Part shown: piece after piece, positions 16,938 to 25,348 of the stretch
How positions within the stretch are numbered: position 1 is the stretch's first letter
Layout of the letters: each line of letters starts with the position of its first letter
Origin: Aureibaculum sp. 2308TA14-22
GTDB lineage: Bacteria; Bacteroidota; Bacteroidia; Flavobacteriales; Flavobacteriaceae
Direction: 5' to 3'
Length of the DNA stretch: 64,000 nucleotides
Assembly: GCF_040538665.1 (NCBI RefSeq)
Contig: NZ_JBEWXT010000001.1
Location: 186,001 to 250,000 of the forward strand
Notes under the pieces: generated by a model
Told to the model about the DNA's origin: nothing
The model's database searches: none
What the model saw: only the letters and a program-made list of their open reading frames with translations
Program-made: the position numbers and the translations under genes

Positions 16938-16954
16938 GCCCATAATGGGCATTT
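16936..16954. repeat. Short palindrome repeated in inverted orientation at 36992-37010
   Basis: AAGCCCATAATGGGCATTT, straddling the stop codon of the T9SS cargo gene, is exactly the reverse complement of 36992-37010. Its core GCCCAT-A-ATGGGC can form a short hairpin. It may act as a weak terminator or be a dispersed repeat. Confidence 0.5.
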
Positions 16955-16996
16955 TAAAATAAAATGGTTAATAATAACCAAGATGAATAGTGAGAA

Positions 16997-18019
16997 ATGA
17001 ATAGGTTAGTGAAATTTTATGAGATGAAAGATTTAAAGAAAGGTTTACTATTTATATTTATAGCATTAAGCACTTTGGATATAAATGCTCAAGGTACATT
17101 GCCTATTTATTCTGATTATTTATCGGATAATGTTTTTTTGGTGCATCCTTCAGCTGCTGGTATCGGTAATTCAGCAAAGTTAAGGCTTACACATAGGCAG
17201 CAATGGTCAGATAATGAAGACGCCCCATCTTTGCAAACATTGAGTTATCATCAACGATTTGGAAAAAAAATGGCTTTGGGCGGATTATTTTTTAACGACA
17301 AAAACGGTTACCATTCACAATTGGGATTCCGAGCAACTTATGCGTATCATCTTAATTTTGGTAGAGACGATGCGTTGAACCAATTATCTTTGTCTTTGTC
17401 TGGATCATATGTTCAAAACAGTACGGATCAACGTAGTTTTACAGCTTTCGACCCTGTAATATCTCAGGTCATTGAATCGGATCATTATGTAAATGCTGAT
17501 TTTAGTGCCGCTTATTTTAATTTAGATGGCTATGTCTACTTTACCGCAAAAAACTTATTATTAAATTCTAAAAACTCGGTTGATAATAATTACAGCTCTC
17601 TAAATTTAAGAACCTATTTACTAAACATGGGTTACTTTTTTGGATGGGAGAAAAGGTTTCAAGTAGAGCCCTCAGTAATGTTACAATATGTAGAAAAAAC
17701 GGGTGAATTTAATGTTGATCTGAGTGCAAAAGTTTATAAATTATTAGATCGAAATAAACGTGTTTGGTTAGCTTTATCTTACCGACAAAGTTTAGATGGT
17801 AATAAATTGCAAGAGTTAAGCCAACTTACACCCATTGCTGGATTTGAAATTGACCGCTATTTAATTTCTTATACATATACCCATCAACTTAACAATATTA
17901 CTTTTACTAATGGAGGTTTTCATCAATTTACATTGGGTGTAAATCTATTTCAAAAGCGACCAAAAGACCAAGGTTATATTCCGAGGTTTAACCCGTTTTT
18001 GTTTAAGAATGATAATTAG
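16997..18019 (+). CDS. PorP/SprF family T9SS outer-membrane protein
   Basis: The 340-residue protein has a signal peptide ending INAQG, then the family opening LPIYSDYLSDNVFLVHPSAAGIGNSAKLRLTHRQQW and a series of beta strands with alternating hydrophobics ending TLGVNLF. Such proteins form outer-membrane barrels that hold or help secrete particular type B cargo at the surface. It starts 59 bases after the cargo gene and very likely serves that protein. The start could be the Met at residue 10 (MKDLKKGL, 17024), which gives a cleaner signal peptide. It overlaps the convergent lipoprotein gene by four bases. Confidence 0.92.
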   Translation: MNRLVKFYEMKDLKKGLLFIFIALSTLDINAQGTLPIYSDYLSDNVFLVHPSAAGIGNSAKLRLTHRQQWSDNEDAPSLQTLSYHQRFGKKMALGGLFFNDKNGYHSQLGFRATYAYHLNFGRDDALNQLSLSLSGSYVQNSTDQRSFTAFDPVISQVIESDHYVNADFSAAYFNLDGYVYFTAKNLLLNSKNSVDNNYSSLNLRTYLLNMGYFFGWEKRFQVEPSVMLQYVEKTGEFNVDLSAKVYKLLDRNKRVWLALSYRQSLDGNKLQELSQLTPIAGFEIDRYLISYTYTHQLNNITFTNGGFHQFTLGVNLFQKRPKDQGYIPRFNPFLFKNDN

Positions 18020-18687
18020 TTATTCAAAGTTTCCAGCTTCTCCACCAACAAATCTGTTCTTATAAAATCATTCACAGAAATGGAATGTATCGATTGCCCA
18101 TCTTTATCATTTAACTTTCTGTTACCGTCCAAATCATTATTGGTTATAAAGTAAATGTTATTGGTTTCAGGGATATATTTCCAACCATGTAAATTTTCAT
18201 TTTCTTTTGTAATTTTTGTAAAATTTTTACCATCATTCGTACTCAAATATAACGATGTAAAAGTTTCTTCTTTTTCGTTCTTTGGAAAAGAATCAATTAT
18301 CTGATAAAGTGTTGTGTTTAATGATGGATTAAGGCTGTCTAATAACCGTTCATAAGAAATTATTTTAATTTCCTTTTTGGTTAAAATATGAGTTTCTTGT
18401 GTTTCTATATTCTGAAAAATTAAATTATCTAAATAATTATTATACCAATTTCCACTTTTATATAAACCTCTTTTTCTTTCTTGAATTTTATTGTCTCGTA
18501 TTGAGAATACAATATAATTTGTACTATCAATAAGCATTGGTAAATCAGCCACAAGGTTTTTAGAAGTTTGTTTTTCTTCTTCTGATTTTTCAGAAAAAGT
18601 ATTAATACTTACTCCATCAGTTGATTTTAGACAAGACGATAATAGCATTCCTAAAAATGCCATTATCATCAATAAATTATACTTCAT
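18016..18687 (-). CDS. Lipoprotein of unknown function
   Basis: From ATG at 18687 (MKYNLLMIMAF) the protein is 223 residues with lipobox LLSSC. The mature part is hydrophilic and contains beta-like segments such as WKYIPETNNIYFITNNDLDGNRKLNDKDGQSIHSIS, an acidic Asp/Asn loop. I recognise no domain. Earlier in-frame ATGs (18702, 18738) would overlap the VWA gene. It follows that gene by four bases, so the two are probably one operon. Its end overlaps PorP/SprF by four bases. Confidence 0.72.
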   Translation of the reverse strand: MKYNLLMIMAFLGMLLSSCLKSTDGVSINTFSEKSEEEKQTSKNLVADLPMLIDSTNYIVFSIRDNKIQERKRGLYKSGNWYNNYLDNLIFQNIETQETHILTKKEIKIISYERLLDSLNPSLNTTLYQIIDSFPKNEKEETFTSLYLSTNDGKNFTKITKENENLHGWKYIPETNNIYFITNNDLDGNRKLNDKDGQSIHSISVNDFIRTDLLVEKLETLNN

Positions 18688-18691
18688 TATT

Positions 18692-19804
18692 TTACCATTC
18701 ATAATTTTTGCTTTTAGCTTGTCTTTTAATGGCTTCAACCATTACATTATCTAAACCTTTACTATTGTTTTTTTGCTTTTCGGCAACATATTTATTTCTT
18801 TTGGTGTTCAATTCCTGGATTTCCTTTTGAATTTCAGCACGTTTTTTACCTTGTTCCGCAACATAAGCTTTGATTTCCTTGTTAGATTTACCTTTAAGTT
18901 TTTCAGGTAAGGTTTTTTTATCCAATTTATCATAACTAAACCCCTCTTCTTTTTCGGCATCTACCAAGTCCCATGATGAATTGTTATAAATTCTAGAACT
19001 CTTGCTTACCGCTCTTTTAACCTCAACAACTTCGTCCAATTCCGAGGCATTACTATCTTGGACAGCTTGTAATCTCATTTTGTTTCTGCCATTTCCCCCA
19101 AAATAGATATAGGTATCGTTCAATTTTTTATTCAGTTTGATAATTACGTCATCATAAGGAGAAGCAATATGTACAATTTTTTCATCTTGGTTTATGGTCA
19201 TATAATCGCCACCTGTTAGCTTAGCACCATCCTTCCACATGCCTGAAATTCCGTTCTGATAATTACCGCAAAAAATAGTATTTACCACAACATCTTGTTC
19301 TTTGGCTTGTGTTGCGGCATCTTTATAGTTTATTTTACCTTGAGTAAAAGGTTCGTTACCTGCAATAAAAATGATATTTAAATCTTTTTTATTTTTGCCC
19401 CATTCCAGTTCTTTTAAGGAAGTCATTATTACTTCGCCACAAAACTCGTTACCGCCATTTGTTTTTAAAGCGAATAGCTTTTCTGAAATCTCATCCAAAT
19501 CAGAGCTAAATCCAATTACTTGTCGGATAAATCCTTCTTTCGAAGGAAGATTACTATTGCCATATTCATACAAAGCGATTTTCAAATCAGGGTTTTCATT
19601 ATCACATTTAGCATAAGATAGTTCATTAACAATTTCCCATAATTGTGTTTTAGCTTGGTTTATTAGTCCATCCATTGAATTACTGGTGTCTAGTAACAAT
19701 GCTACTTTTATCGTATTTTTTTTCTTTGGATGGTTTTCATTGGCAAAAGCAAAAAAGCTGTTAAGAGCCAACATTAAGATTAAAATTTTACTAATATTCT
19801 TCAT
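18692..19804 (-). CDS. Exported von Willebrand factor A domain protein
   Basis: The 370-residue protein has a signal peptide (about 1-22) and a VWA domain starting KVALLLDTSNSMDGLI, with the MIDAS residues D39, S41 and S43 (DxSxS) that bind a metal. TNGGNEFCG and IIFIAGNEPF continue the fold. The last ~100 residues are Lys/Glu-rich and helical (KNISNKEI-like, IQKEIQELNTKRNKYVAEKQ), probably coiled coil. It likely binds another protein in the periplasm or envelope. It precedes a lipoprotein gene by four bases, a possible partner. Function unknown. Confidence 0.88.
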   Translation of the reverse strand: MKNISKILILMLALNSFFAFANENHPKKKNTIKVALLLDTSNSMDGLINQAKTQLWEIVNELSYAKCDNENPDLKIALYEYGNSNLPSKEGFIRQVIGFSSDLDEISEKLFALKTNGGNEFCGEVIMTSLKELEWGKNKKDLNIIFIAGNEPFTQGKINYKDAATQAKEQDVVVNTIFCGNYQNGISGMWKDGAKLTGGDYMTINQDEKIVHIASPYDDVIIKLNKKLNDTYIYFGGNGRNKMRLQAVQDSNASELDEVVEVKRAVSKSSRIYNNSSWDLVDAEKEEGFSYDKLDKKTLPEKLKGKSNKEIKAYVAEQGKKRAEIQKEIQELNTKRNKYVAEKQKNNSKGLDNVMVEAIKRQAKSKNYEW

Positions 19805-20021
19805 TGTTTTTCGTTTTAAAATTCAGGGTAAAAGTAATGTCAACAAAAAGCGAAAAAAACTACAAATGAGTAAAGTGGATGTTTTAATGAGTGAAAAAGA
19901 CTTTTAAAAAAGTGTATAGGGAATTTGTGGACAATTTAAGCCCCAAAAAGCTTGTTTTTAGCGTACTACCATTTTATAAAACCAATATTAGTATGTAGAT
20001 TTACATCATATTAGAAACCTA

Positions 20022-22238
20022 ATGAAGCGACAATTTTACATATTCATTATTTTATTTTTTGCGGCACTTTCCTTTATTCATGCTCAGGAAAACGAGAGGA
20101 TAGCCCTTCCCAATAAGATATATTCAGATAGGGTTACAGACGAAAGCGGCACCCCATTAAGTGGTCTAACAGTACGTGTTAAAAGTAAAGGTTTAAAAAC
20201 GACCACAGATGTCAACGGAGAGTTTTCTATTAATGCAAAAAATGGTGATGTGATTGAACTTAGTAAAAACGGCAAGGTTATCAACACATACAGATTGACA
20301 GGAAGTATCTATTATGAGGTACAAGACGAATCAGGAGTATTAGATAGGAAAGAGAGCAAAAAGGCTTGGTCGCCTTCTAAAATTAGAAAGCGAGAGGGTT
20401 CGGCTGAATTCCAAAAATTTATCGATTCGGCCAGTTATTATAAGAAGAGGAACCCCACCAAAAGTATAGATAAAATTAGAGAGGCTTTATTAATTGCTGA
20501 TGACGATAATAACAAGAATCAACTTGCAGAATCTTATCATGTTTTAGGCGATGTTTATATGAACTTAAAACAGTTCGATCTTGCGGCAAGTAATTATAAG
20601 GTATCGGTTGATAATATTAAAAACACAACCGTTCATTTAAAATTGGCCGAGGCCTATTTGCTGAACAATAATTTCACAAAAAGCGAAACAGCGTACAAAA
20701 CGGTTTTAAAAGGAAGAGGAATATCGGACACTCAAAAAATATCTGCATTTAAAGGATTGGGTGATGTGTATTTAAGGTTAAAAAAATCGAGTGCTGCAAT
20801 AGTACAATACCGAAAGGCTTTAGAGTTAGCCCAAAAACAAAAAAACACGGCTCAAATAACGGAGCTGAACACAAAAATTTCCAATGCTTTTGAGGTGGAA
20901 GGTAATATCATCCAAGCGGAGCAGTTTTTGAATTTGGCAAAAACCAATGTTAAGACTCAGAGCCCTAAAGAAGAAGCCATCCAAAGTCAACGAGCTGCTG
21001 AATTTTACAGCCGTAACAATAATGTTGATAAAGAAGTAGAGCAAAGAAAACAAACCTTAAAAAATTTAGAAGAAGCTGACCTAGAAGAGGTTGTAAGTGA
21101 AGATGTTGTCTTAAACAAGCCTAAAGCTAAACTCGATTTGGGTAATGCCTTATTAAAGCAGAATAATTTAGGAGAAGCTATTCCTATTTTGGAACAAAGT
21201 GCGGATGAGGCCGAAAAAAACGATGATATCTTTACACAAAAAGATGCTGTACAACGTCTTTCTGAGGCTTATGCATCCTTGGGAGACGACAACAAAGCAT
21301 TGAGCAATTATCAGAAATTTGTGTCTTTGATTGATGAAATCTACCAACAAAAAGAAGCTGAAATAGCAAGAATAGCAACCCTAAATCGAGATTTGTCTGA
21401 AAAGCAAAATAGAATTACGAGTTTGGAAAAAGACAGAGAACTTTCAGAGAGTAAATATCAATTAAATCAAACAGAGAATAGATTAACTATTGAAAACGAT
21501 CGGCGTCAAAAAATTATTATTTATGCACTTTTGGGTGGATTACTGCTGCTCTTATTTTCTTTGTTTTGGATGCTACGAAGCAACAAGCAACGTCGCTTGG
21601 CAAATAATCTTTTAGCGTTAAAATCGTTGCGAACGCAGATGAATCCGCATTTTATTTTTAATGCATTAAATTCTGTAAATAGTTTTATAGCACAAAACGA
21701 TGAACGTACTGCAAATAGGTATCTGACCGATTTTTCTACCTTAATGCGAAGTGTACTGAACAATTCCGAAGAAGATTTTATTTCACTGGAAAATGAAATT
21801 GAGTTGTTAGAGCTATATTTAAAATTAGAACACTCTCGTTTTAAGGATAAGTTTGATTATGAATTGACTGTCGATAAGAACATTGACCAAGGACAGTTTC
21901 AAATTCCGCCAATGTTATTACAACCCTATGTGGAAAACGCCGTGTGGCATGGATTACGCTATAAAAAGGAGAAAGGATTTTTAAAAGTGAGTTTAGACAA
22001 AGTAGATGAAGAAACCATAAAGATCGAAATATCGGATAATGGAATTGGTAGAGCAAAGTCTAAAGCGTTGAAAACCGAACATCAGAAAAAGCAAAAGTCA
22101 AAAGGAATGCAAAATATTAAACAACGTATAAAGATATTAAACCAAATGTACAAAGACAAGGTGGATGTTTTTATCAAAGACATGTACGATGATAAAACAG
22201 GAACTAAGGTGGTGTTAACTTTAAAGAAAGATCAATGA
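20022..22238 (+). CDS. TPR sensor histidine kinase (His_kinase/LytS-YehU type)
   Basis: This 738-residue membrane sensor has a signal peptide (1-21), a carboxypeptidase-D regulatory-like beta domain (about 32-90), periplasmic TPR repeats (about 165-440), a coiled coil (about 440-495), a membrane helix (497-518) and a cytoplasmic kinase domain. The phosphorylated His is H543 in LRTQMNPHFIFNALNS, the PF06580 signature; the ATP-binding part has LLQPYVENAVWHGLRY and DNGIG. It pairs with the LytTR regulator downstream, whose start overlaps its stop (ATGA). The signal sensed is unknown; the layout suggests recognition of an envelope protein or ligand. Confidence 0.93.
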   Translation: MKRQFYIFIILFFAALSFIHAQENERIALPNKIYSDRVTDESGTPLSGLTVRVKSKGLKTTTDVNGEFSINAKNGDVIELSKNGKVINTYRLTGSIYYEVQDESGVLDRKESKKAWSPSKIRKREGSAEFQKFIDSASYYKKRNPTKSIDKIREALLIADDDNNKNQLAESYHVLGDVYMNLKQFDLAASNYKVSVDNIKNTTVHLKLAEAYLLNNNFTKSETAYKTVLKGRGISDTQKISAFKGLGDVYLRLKKSSAAIVQYRKALELAQKQKNTAQITELNTKISNAFEVEGNIIQAEQFLNLAKTNVKTQSPKEEAIQSQRAAEFYSRNNNVDKEVEQRKQTLKNLEEADLEEVVSEDVVLNKPKAKLDLGNALLKQNNLGEAIPILEQSADEAEKNDDIFTQKDAVQRLSEAYASLGDDNKALSNYQKFVSLIDEIYQQKEAEIARIATLNRDLSEKQNRITSLEKDRELSESKYQLNQTENRLTIENDRRQKIIIYALLGGLLLLLFSLFWMLRSNKQRRLANNLLALKSLRTQMNPHFIFNALNSVNSFIAQNDERTANRYLTDFSTLMRSVLNNSEEDFISLENEIELLELYLKLEHSRFKDKFDYELTVDKNIDQGQFQIPPMLLQPYVENAVWHGLRYKKEKGFLKVSLDKVDEETIKIEISDNGIGRAKSKALKTEHQKKQKSKGMQNIKQRIKILNQMYKDKVDVFIKDMYDDKTGTKVVLTLKKDQ

Positions 22239-22978
22239 CCAAAAACAACCTAAAAACCATAATAGTAGAAGACGAACAGACCAGTAGGGAAATCCTAAAA
22301 AATTACCTGCAAAAATACTGTCCAACAGTTGAGATTGTTGGTGAAGCTGAAAATATTGACGAAGCTCTTGTTTTGATTCGAAATAATGAGTTGGATTTGG
22401 TGTTTTTAGATGTGGAAATGCCCTATGGTAGTGGGTTCGATTTACTTGAAAAATTGGGAAACACAACTTTTGAAGTCGTTTTTGTTACCGCTTACAACCA
22501 ATATGCCATAGAAGCACTAAACAAACATGCTTCTTATTATTTGCTAAAACCTATTTCCATTGACGAACTGATTAAAGCCGTTGATTATGTAACCACGCTA
22601 AGAACTAAAGAAAGTGAATTACAGAACGTCGGTTTAGTTCCAAAAATAAAAGCGAATGAAGGCAAAATAACCATTCCTACACAAGAAGGTTTTGAGGTGT
22701 TAGAAATGAAAAATATTATGTACTGCAAGGCCGATGATAACTACACGGAACTTTTTTTAGAGAATAATCATAAAAAATTGGTCAGCAAAACCTTAAAATA
22801 TTTTGAAAATATATTAAAAGATAGCGGATTTGCACGTATCCATAAATCATATATGGTAAATGTATCTTATATTGCATCATACAAAAAAGGAAAAGGAGGC
22901 ACAGTTACGTTGGCAAACGGAAAGGAATTAAGTGTTTCTGCCTCTAAAAAAGCAGATTTTTTATCTTATTTTAAATGA
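22235..22978 (+). CDS. LytTR family response regulator
   Basis: The 247-residue protein has an N-terminal receiver domain (VEDEQTS, phosphoacceptor D59 in FLDVEMP, VFVTAYNQYAIEAL, K in LLKPI) and a C-terminal LytTR DNA-binding domain (about 140-247; DNYTELFL, FARIHKSYMVNVSYI). It should bind promoter DNA when phosphorylated by the kinase encoded just before, whose stop overlaps its start. The next gene, a gamma-carbonic anhydrase, overlaps it by four bases too, so the three are translationally coupled. Targets are unknown. Confidence 0.95.
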   Translation: MTKNNLKTIIVEDEQTSREILKNYLQKYCPTVEIVGEAENIDEALVLIRNNELDLVFLDVEMPYGSGFDLLEKLGNTTFEVVFVTAYNQYAIEALNKHASYYLLKPISIDELIKAVDYVTTLRTKESELQNVGLVPKIKANEGKITIPTQEGFEVLEMKNIMYCKADDNYTELFLENNHKKLVSKTLKYFENILKDSGFARIHKSYMVNVSYIASYKKGKGGTVTLANGKELSVSASKKADFLSYFK

Positions 22979-23484
22979 TTATCAAAAAACTTAACGGAAA
23001 AGAGCCTCAGTTCGGAAATGATTGTTTTATTGCCGAAAATGCTGTTATTATAGGTGCTATTGAAATGGGAAACCAATGCAGTATTTGGTATAATGCAGTG
23101 TTGCGTGGTGATGTACACTACATAAAAATGGGCAACAAGGTAAATGTACAAGACGGAGCAGTGGTACATTGTACCTACGAAAAAAGTCCAACAAATATCG
23201 GTAATAATGTTTCCATAGGACATAATGCCATTGTACATGGGTGTACCATTCACGACAATGTTTTAGTAGGTATGGGCAGTATTATTATGGATGATTGTAT
23301 TGTGGAAAGCAATTCAATTATTGCTGCAGGAGCAGTTGTTACCAAAGGAACAAGAGTTGAATCTGGGAGTATTTACGCGGGTACTCCAGCAAAAAAAATA
23401 AAAGATATATCTGAGGAGCTTATTTCCGGAGAAATAGATAGAATAGCTAATAATTATGTAAAATATTCAAGTTGGTATAAATAA
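22975..23484 (+). CDS. Gamma-class carbonic anhydrase family protein
   Basis: The 169-residue protein is a left-handed beta-helix with hexapeptide repeats ([IV]GxxxxV), as in YrdA/PaaY. The three metal-binding histidines are placed as in gamma carbonic anhydrases: H65 (VVHCTY), H83 and H88 (IGHNAIVHGC). RGDVHYIKMGNKVNVQDG is the usual opening of the helix. Activity is not certain, since several relatives show none. It is cytoplasmic. The ATG overlaps the response regulator stop (ATGA), which is unusual for this family and may mean coupled synthesis. Confidence 0.92.
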   Translation: MIIKKLNGKEPQFGNDCFIAENAVIIGAIEMGNQCSIWYNAVLRGDVHYIKMGNKVNVQDGAVVHCTYEKSPTNIGNNVSIGHNAIVHGCTIHDNVLVGMGSIIMDDCIVESNSIIAAGAVVTKGTRVESGSIYAGTPAKKIKDISEELISGEIDRIANNYVKYSSWYK

Positions 23485-23499
23485 CTAAAACTTAAATCA

Positions 23500-24006
23500 G
23501 TGCGTAAAATTTTAATCCTAATTGGTCTTATTATGTTGGTTTCCTGTAAAAAAAAGGAACAAAAACTTGAACAGACTAATACAATTTCAGAAAAAAATTA
23601 TGACGAAATTGAACAGCTTAAATGGCTTGTTGGTAAATGGACTAACATTACAATAGATCAACAATCTTATGAAACTTGGGCTCAATTAAATGATAGTACG
23701 TTAACTGCGTATGCTTACACAACAGTATTAAAAGATACTGTTTTTCAAGAAAATATGACAGTACAACAAAAACCTGAAGGTTTATTTTTAGTTGTAAGTG
23801 TACCTAATCAAAACGAAGAAAAACCTGTTACTTTTAACTTCTCGCCCAGAGAAAACAATGTATTTACATTTGTTAATGAGCAACACGATTTTCCCAATAA
23901 AATATCCTATACAAATCCGGTAAAAGATTCTATACATGCTTGGATTGAAGGAAAAATTGATAGTACATATCGGAAAATGGACTTTTATTTTAAAAGAAGT
24001 AATTAA
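23500..24006 (+). CDS. DUF6265-like lipoprotein
   Basis: From a GTG start (MRKILILIGL) the 168-residue protein has lipobox LVSCK (Cys16) and a calycin-like beta domain: LKWLVGKWTN, ETWAQLNDSTLTAYAYT, ENMTVQQKPEGLFLVV, FNFSPRENNVFTFVNEQHDFPNKISY. The W-x-x-G-x-W start and HDFP motif match what I remember of DUF6265. Ligand and role are unknown. Its stop overlaps the start of the next gene by one base, so the two lipoproteins are linked, and it follows the carbonic anhydrase by 15 bases. Confidence 0.78.
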   Translation: MRKILILIGLIMLVSCKKKEQKLEQTNTISEKNYDEIEQLKWLVGKWTNITIDQQSYETWAQLNDSTLTAYAYTTVLKDTVFQENMTVQQKPEGLFLVVSVPNQNEEKPVTFNFSPRENNVFTFVNEQHDFPNKISYTNPVKDSIHAWIEGKIDSTYRKMDFYFKRSN

Positions 24007-25085
24007 TGCAAAAAACCCTTGCTATAATCTTAATAAGTATAGTTTTATCAAATTGTAAAACCGTAAAAACAACTTCGAAAAAACAATTACAGCTTAAATT
24101 CTTGGATGAATATGTAGCACCTAAAAATATATTCGTTGAAGGAACTTTAGTTGGTGGTTTGTCCGGAATTGATTATGCAAACGGAAAGTATTACTTGGTT
24201 TGTGATGATGCTTCAAACCCCAGATATTATCAAGCGAATATTAGCATTAACAATTCAAAAATAGATACTGTGATGTTTACCAATGTTGTAAAAATTAAAG
24301 ATAGCACTCAGTATTTAGATTTAGAAGCAATACGATTTGATAAAAATTCTAACCAAGTTGTAGTTACCAGTGAAGGTATTATTAACCTTCAAAAAGACCC
24401 TTCTTTTTTTAGTGTAGGCTCAAATGGGATAATTAATCATTTTTATAAAATTCCAGCAGCTTTAAAAGCATTAAGCAAACAAAAACCAAGAAATAATGGT
24501 ACTTTAGAAGGGTTGACAATTAGTTACGACAAAAAAGGATATTGGATTGCAATGGAGTTGCCTCTAGAAGCTGATGGTCCTGAGCCTAAAGTAACCGAGA
24601 CAAAATCTCCCGTTAGAATTACTTACATAGATGCCAAAACTCAAAGACCTACCAAACAATTTGCTTATTTGCTGGATAAAATTGCTAAAAAACCCAAAGG
24701 AAACTTTGCTGTAAATGGATTAACGGATTTAATAGAATACGAGAAAGATAAATTTATAGTAATTGAGCGTAGTTTTTCTAGCGGTATGGGCACACTAGGC
24801 AATACGGTTAAATTATTTAAGATTGATGCTTCTAAAGCTACAAATACACTTACAACAAACAGCCTAAAATATGTAAATTATTTAGCAGCAAAAAAAGAAT
24901 TGCTATTTGATTTTGAAACGGTTAGAGGTTTGCTAACTGATAACATTATTGATAATATTGAGGGTGTTTCATTAGGGCCAACATTAAAAAATGGTAACAA
25001 AACACTGATTTTAGTAGCAGATAATAATTTCAACAAATTGGGGTTGCAATTAAATCAGTTTGTTTTATTAGAAATTTTAAATTAA
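24006..25085 (+). CDS. Phytase-like/esterase-like lipoprotein
   Basis: The 359-residue protein has lipobox LSNCK (Cys17) and a beta-propeller like the PF13449 phytase-like family: LVGGLSGIDYANGKYYLVCDDAS, YLDLEAIRF, GTLEGLTISYDKKGYWIAMELPL, NIEGVSLGP. Related proteins are annotated as esterase-like; substrate and catalysis are unproved. It would be exported and lipid anchored. It is translationally coupled to the preceding lipoprotein by a one-base overlap and is the last gene of this plus-strand set. Confidence 0.86.
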   Translation: MQKTLAIILISIVLSNCKTVKTTSKKQLQLKFLDEYVAPKNIFVEGTLVGGLSGIDYANGKYYLVCDDASNPRYYQANISINNSKIDTVMFTNVVKIKDSTQYLDLEAIRFDKNSNQVVVTSEGIINLQKDPSFFSVGSNGIINHFYKIPAALKALSKQKPRNNGTLEGLTISYDKKGYWIAMELPLEADGPEPKVTETKSPVRITYIDAKTQRPTKQFAYLLDKIAKKPKGNFAVNGLTDLIEYEKDKFIVIERSFSSGMGTLGNTVKLFKIDASKATNTLTTNSLKYVNYLAAKKELLFDFETVRGLLTDNIIDNIEGVSLGPTLKNGNKTLILVADNNFNKLGLQLNQFVLLEILN

Positions 25086-25170
25086 GTGTAATCATTTAAA
25101 ATCTTTTATCTCTTTGTCATTAAATCTTCGAAAATCACATTTCGTTTTTTAACATAAATTTTTAGATTTT

Positions 25171-25204
25171 TTTGTAGGATGATATGAAAAAAGTTGTATA
25201 TTAG
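25171..25204 (+). promoter_or_regulatory. Candidate promoter for an intergenic RNA
   Basis: TTTG at 25171-25174 and TATATTAG at 25197-25204 are 22 bases apart. The -7 box differs from TAnnTTTG by one base. No coding start follows; a structured segment and a terminator do. Confidence 0.45.
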
Positions 25205-25210
25205 CAGTCT

Positions 25211-25322
25211 ACTTAGAAAGGGTTTTGCCTTTTCTTTTTTGGGTGTTTTCATAAGTGTTTAGCGACAAAAATAATACCCCAAAACTCTAGACAGCTAAGT
25301 TTACTTAGCTGTCTTTTTTTAT
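25211..25322 (+). ncRNA. Candidate structured small RNA ending at a terminator
   Basis: The gap between the lipoprotein operon and murI has no ORF but has a promoter-like pair upstream and several possible stems: AGAAAGG with CCTTTTCT (25215-25221, 25228-25235), TTTTGGGTGTT (25237-25247) with AATACCCCAAAA (25273-25284, one bulge), and a strong terminator at the end. That gives an RNA of about 110 bases. I did not identify a known family. Alternatively it is just leader and terminator sequence. Confidence 0.4.
25289..25321. terminator. Bidirectional terminator between the RNA candidate and murI
   Basis: An 11-bp perfect stem (AGACAGCTAAG, loop TTTA, CTTAGCTGTCT) is followed by seven T on the plus strand. 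On the minus strand the downstream side is less T-rich, so it works best on the plus strand. Confidence 0.88.
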
Positions 25323-25348
25323 AGAGTATTCTGAATTTAATAGTGCAA

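Noticed and set aside
18016-18019. Overlap of convergent genes as evidence of misannotation
   Set aside because: Both stops are real in their own frames and similar overlaps occur at 41952-41959; it reflects compact gene spacing.
23500-25085. Metabolic operon with the carbonic anhydrase
   Set aside because: The two lipoproteins follow closely but have unrelated folds, and the 15-base gap alone does not show shared function.
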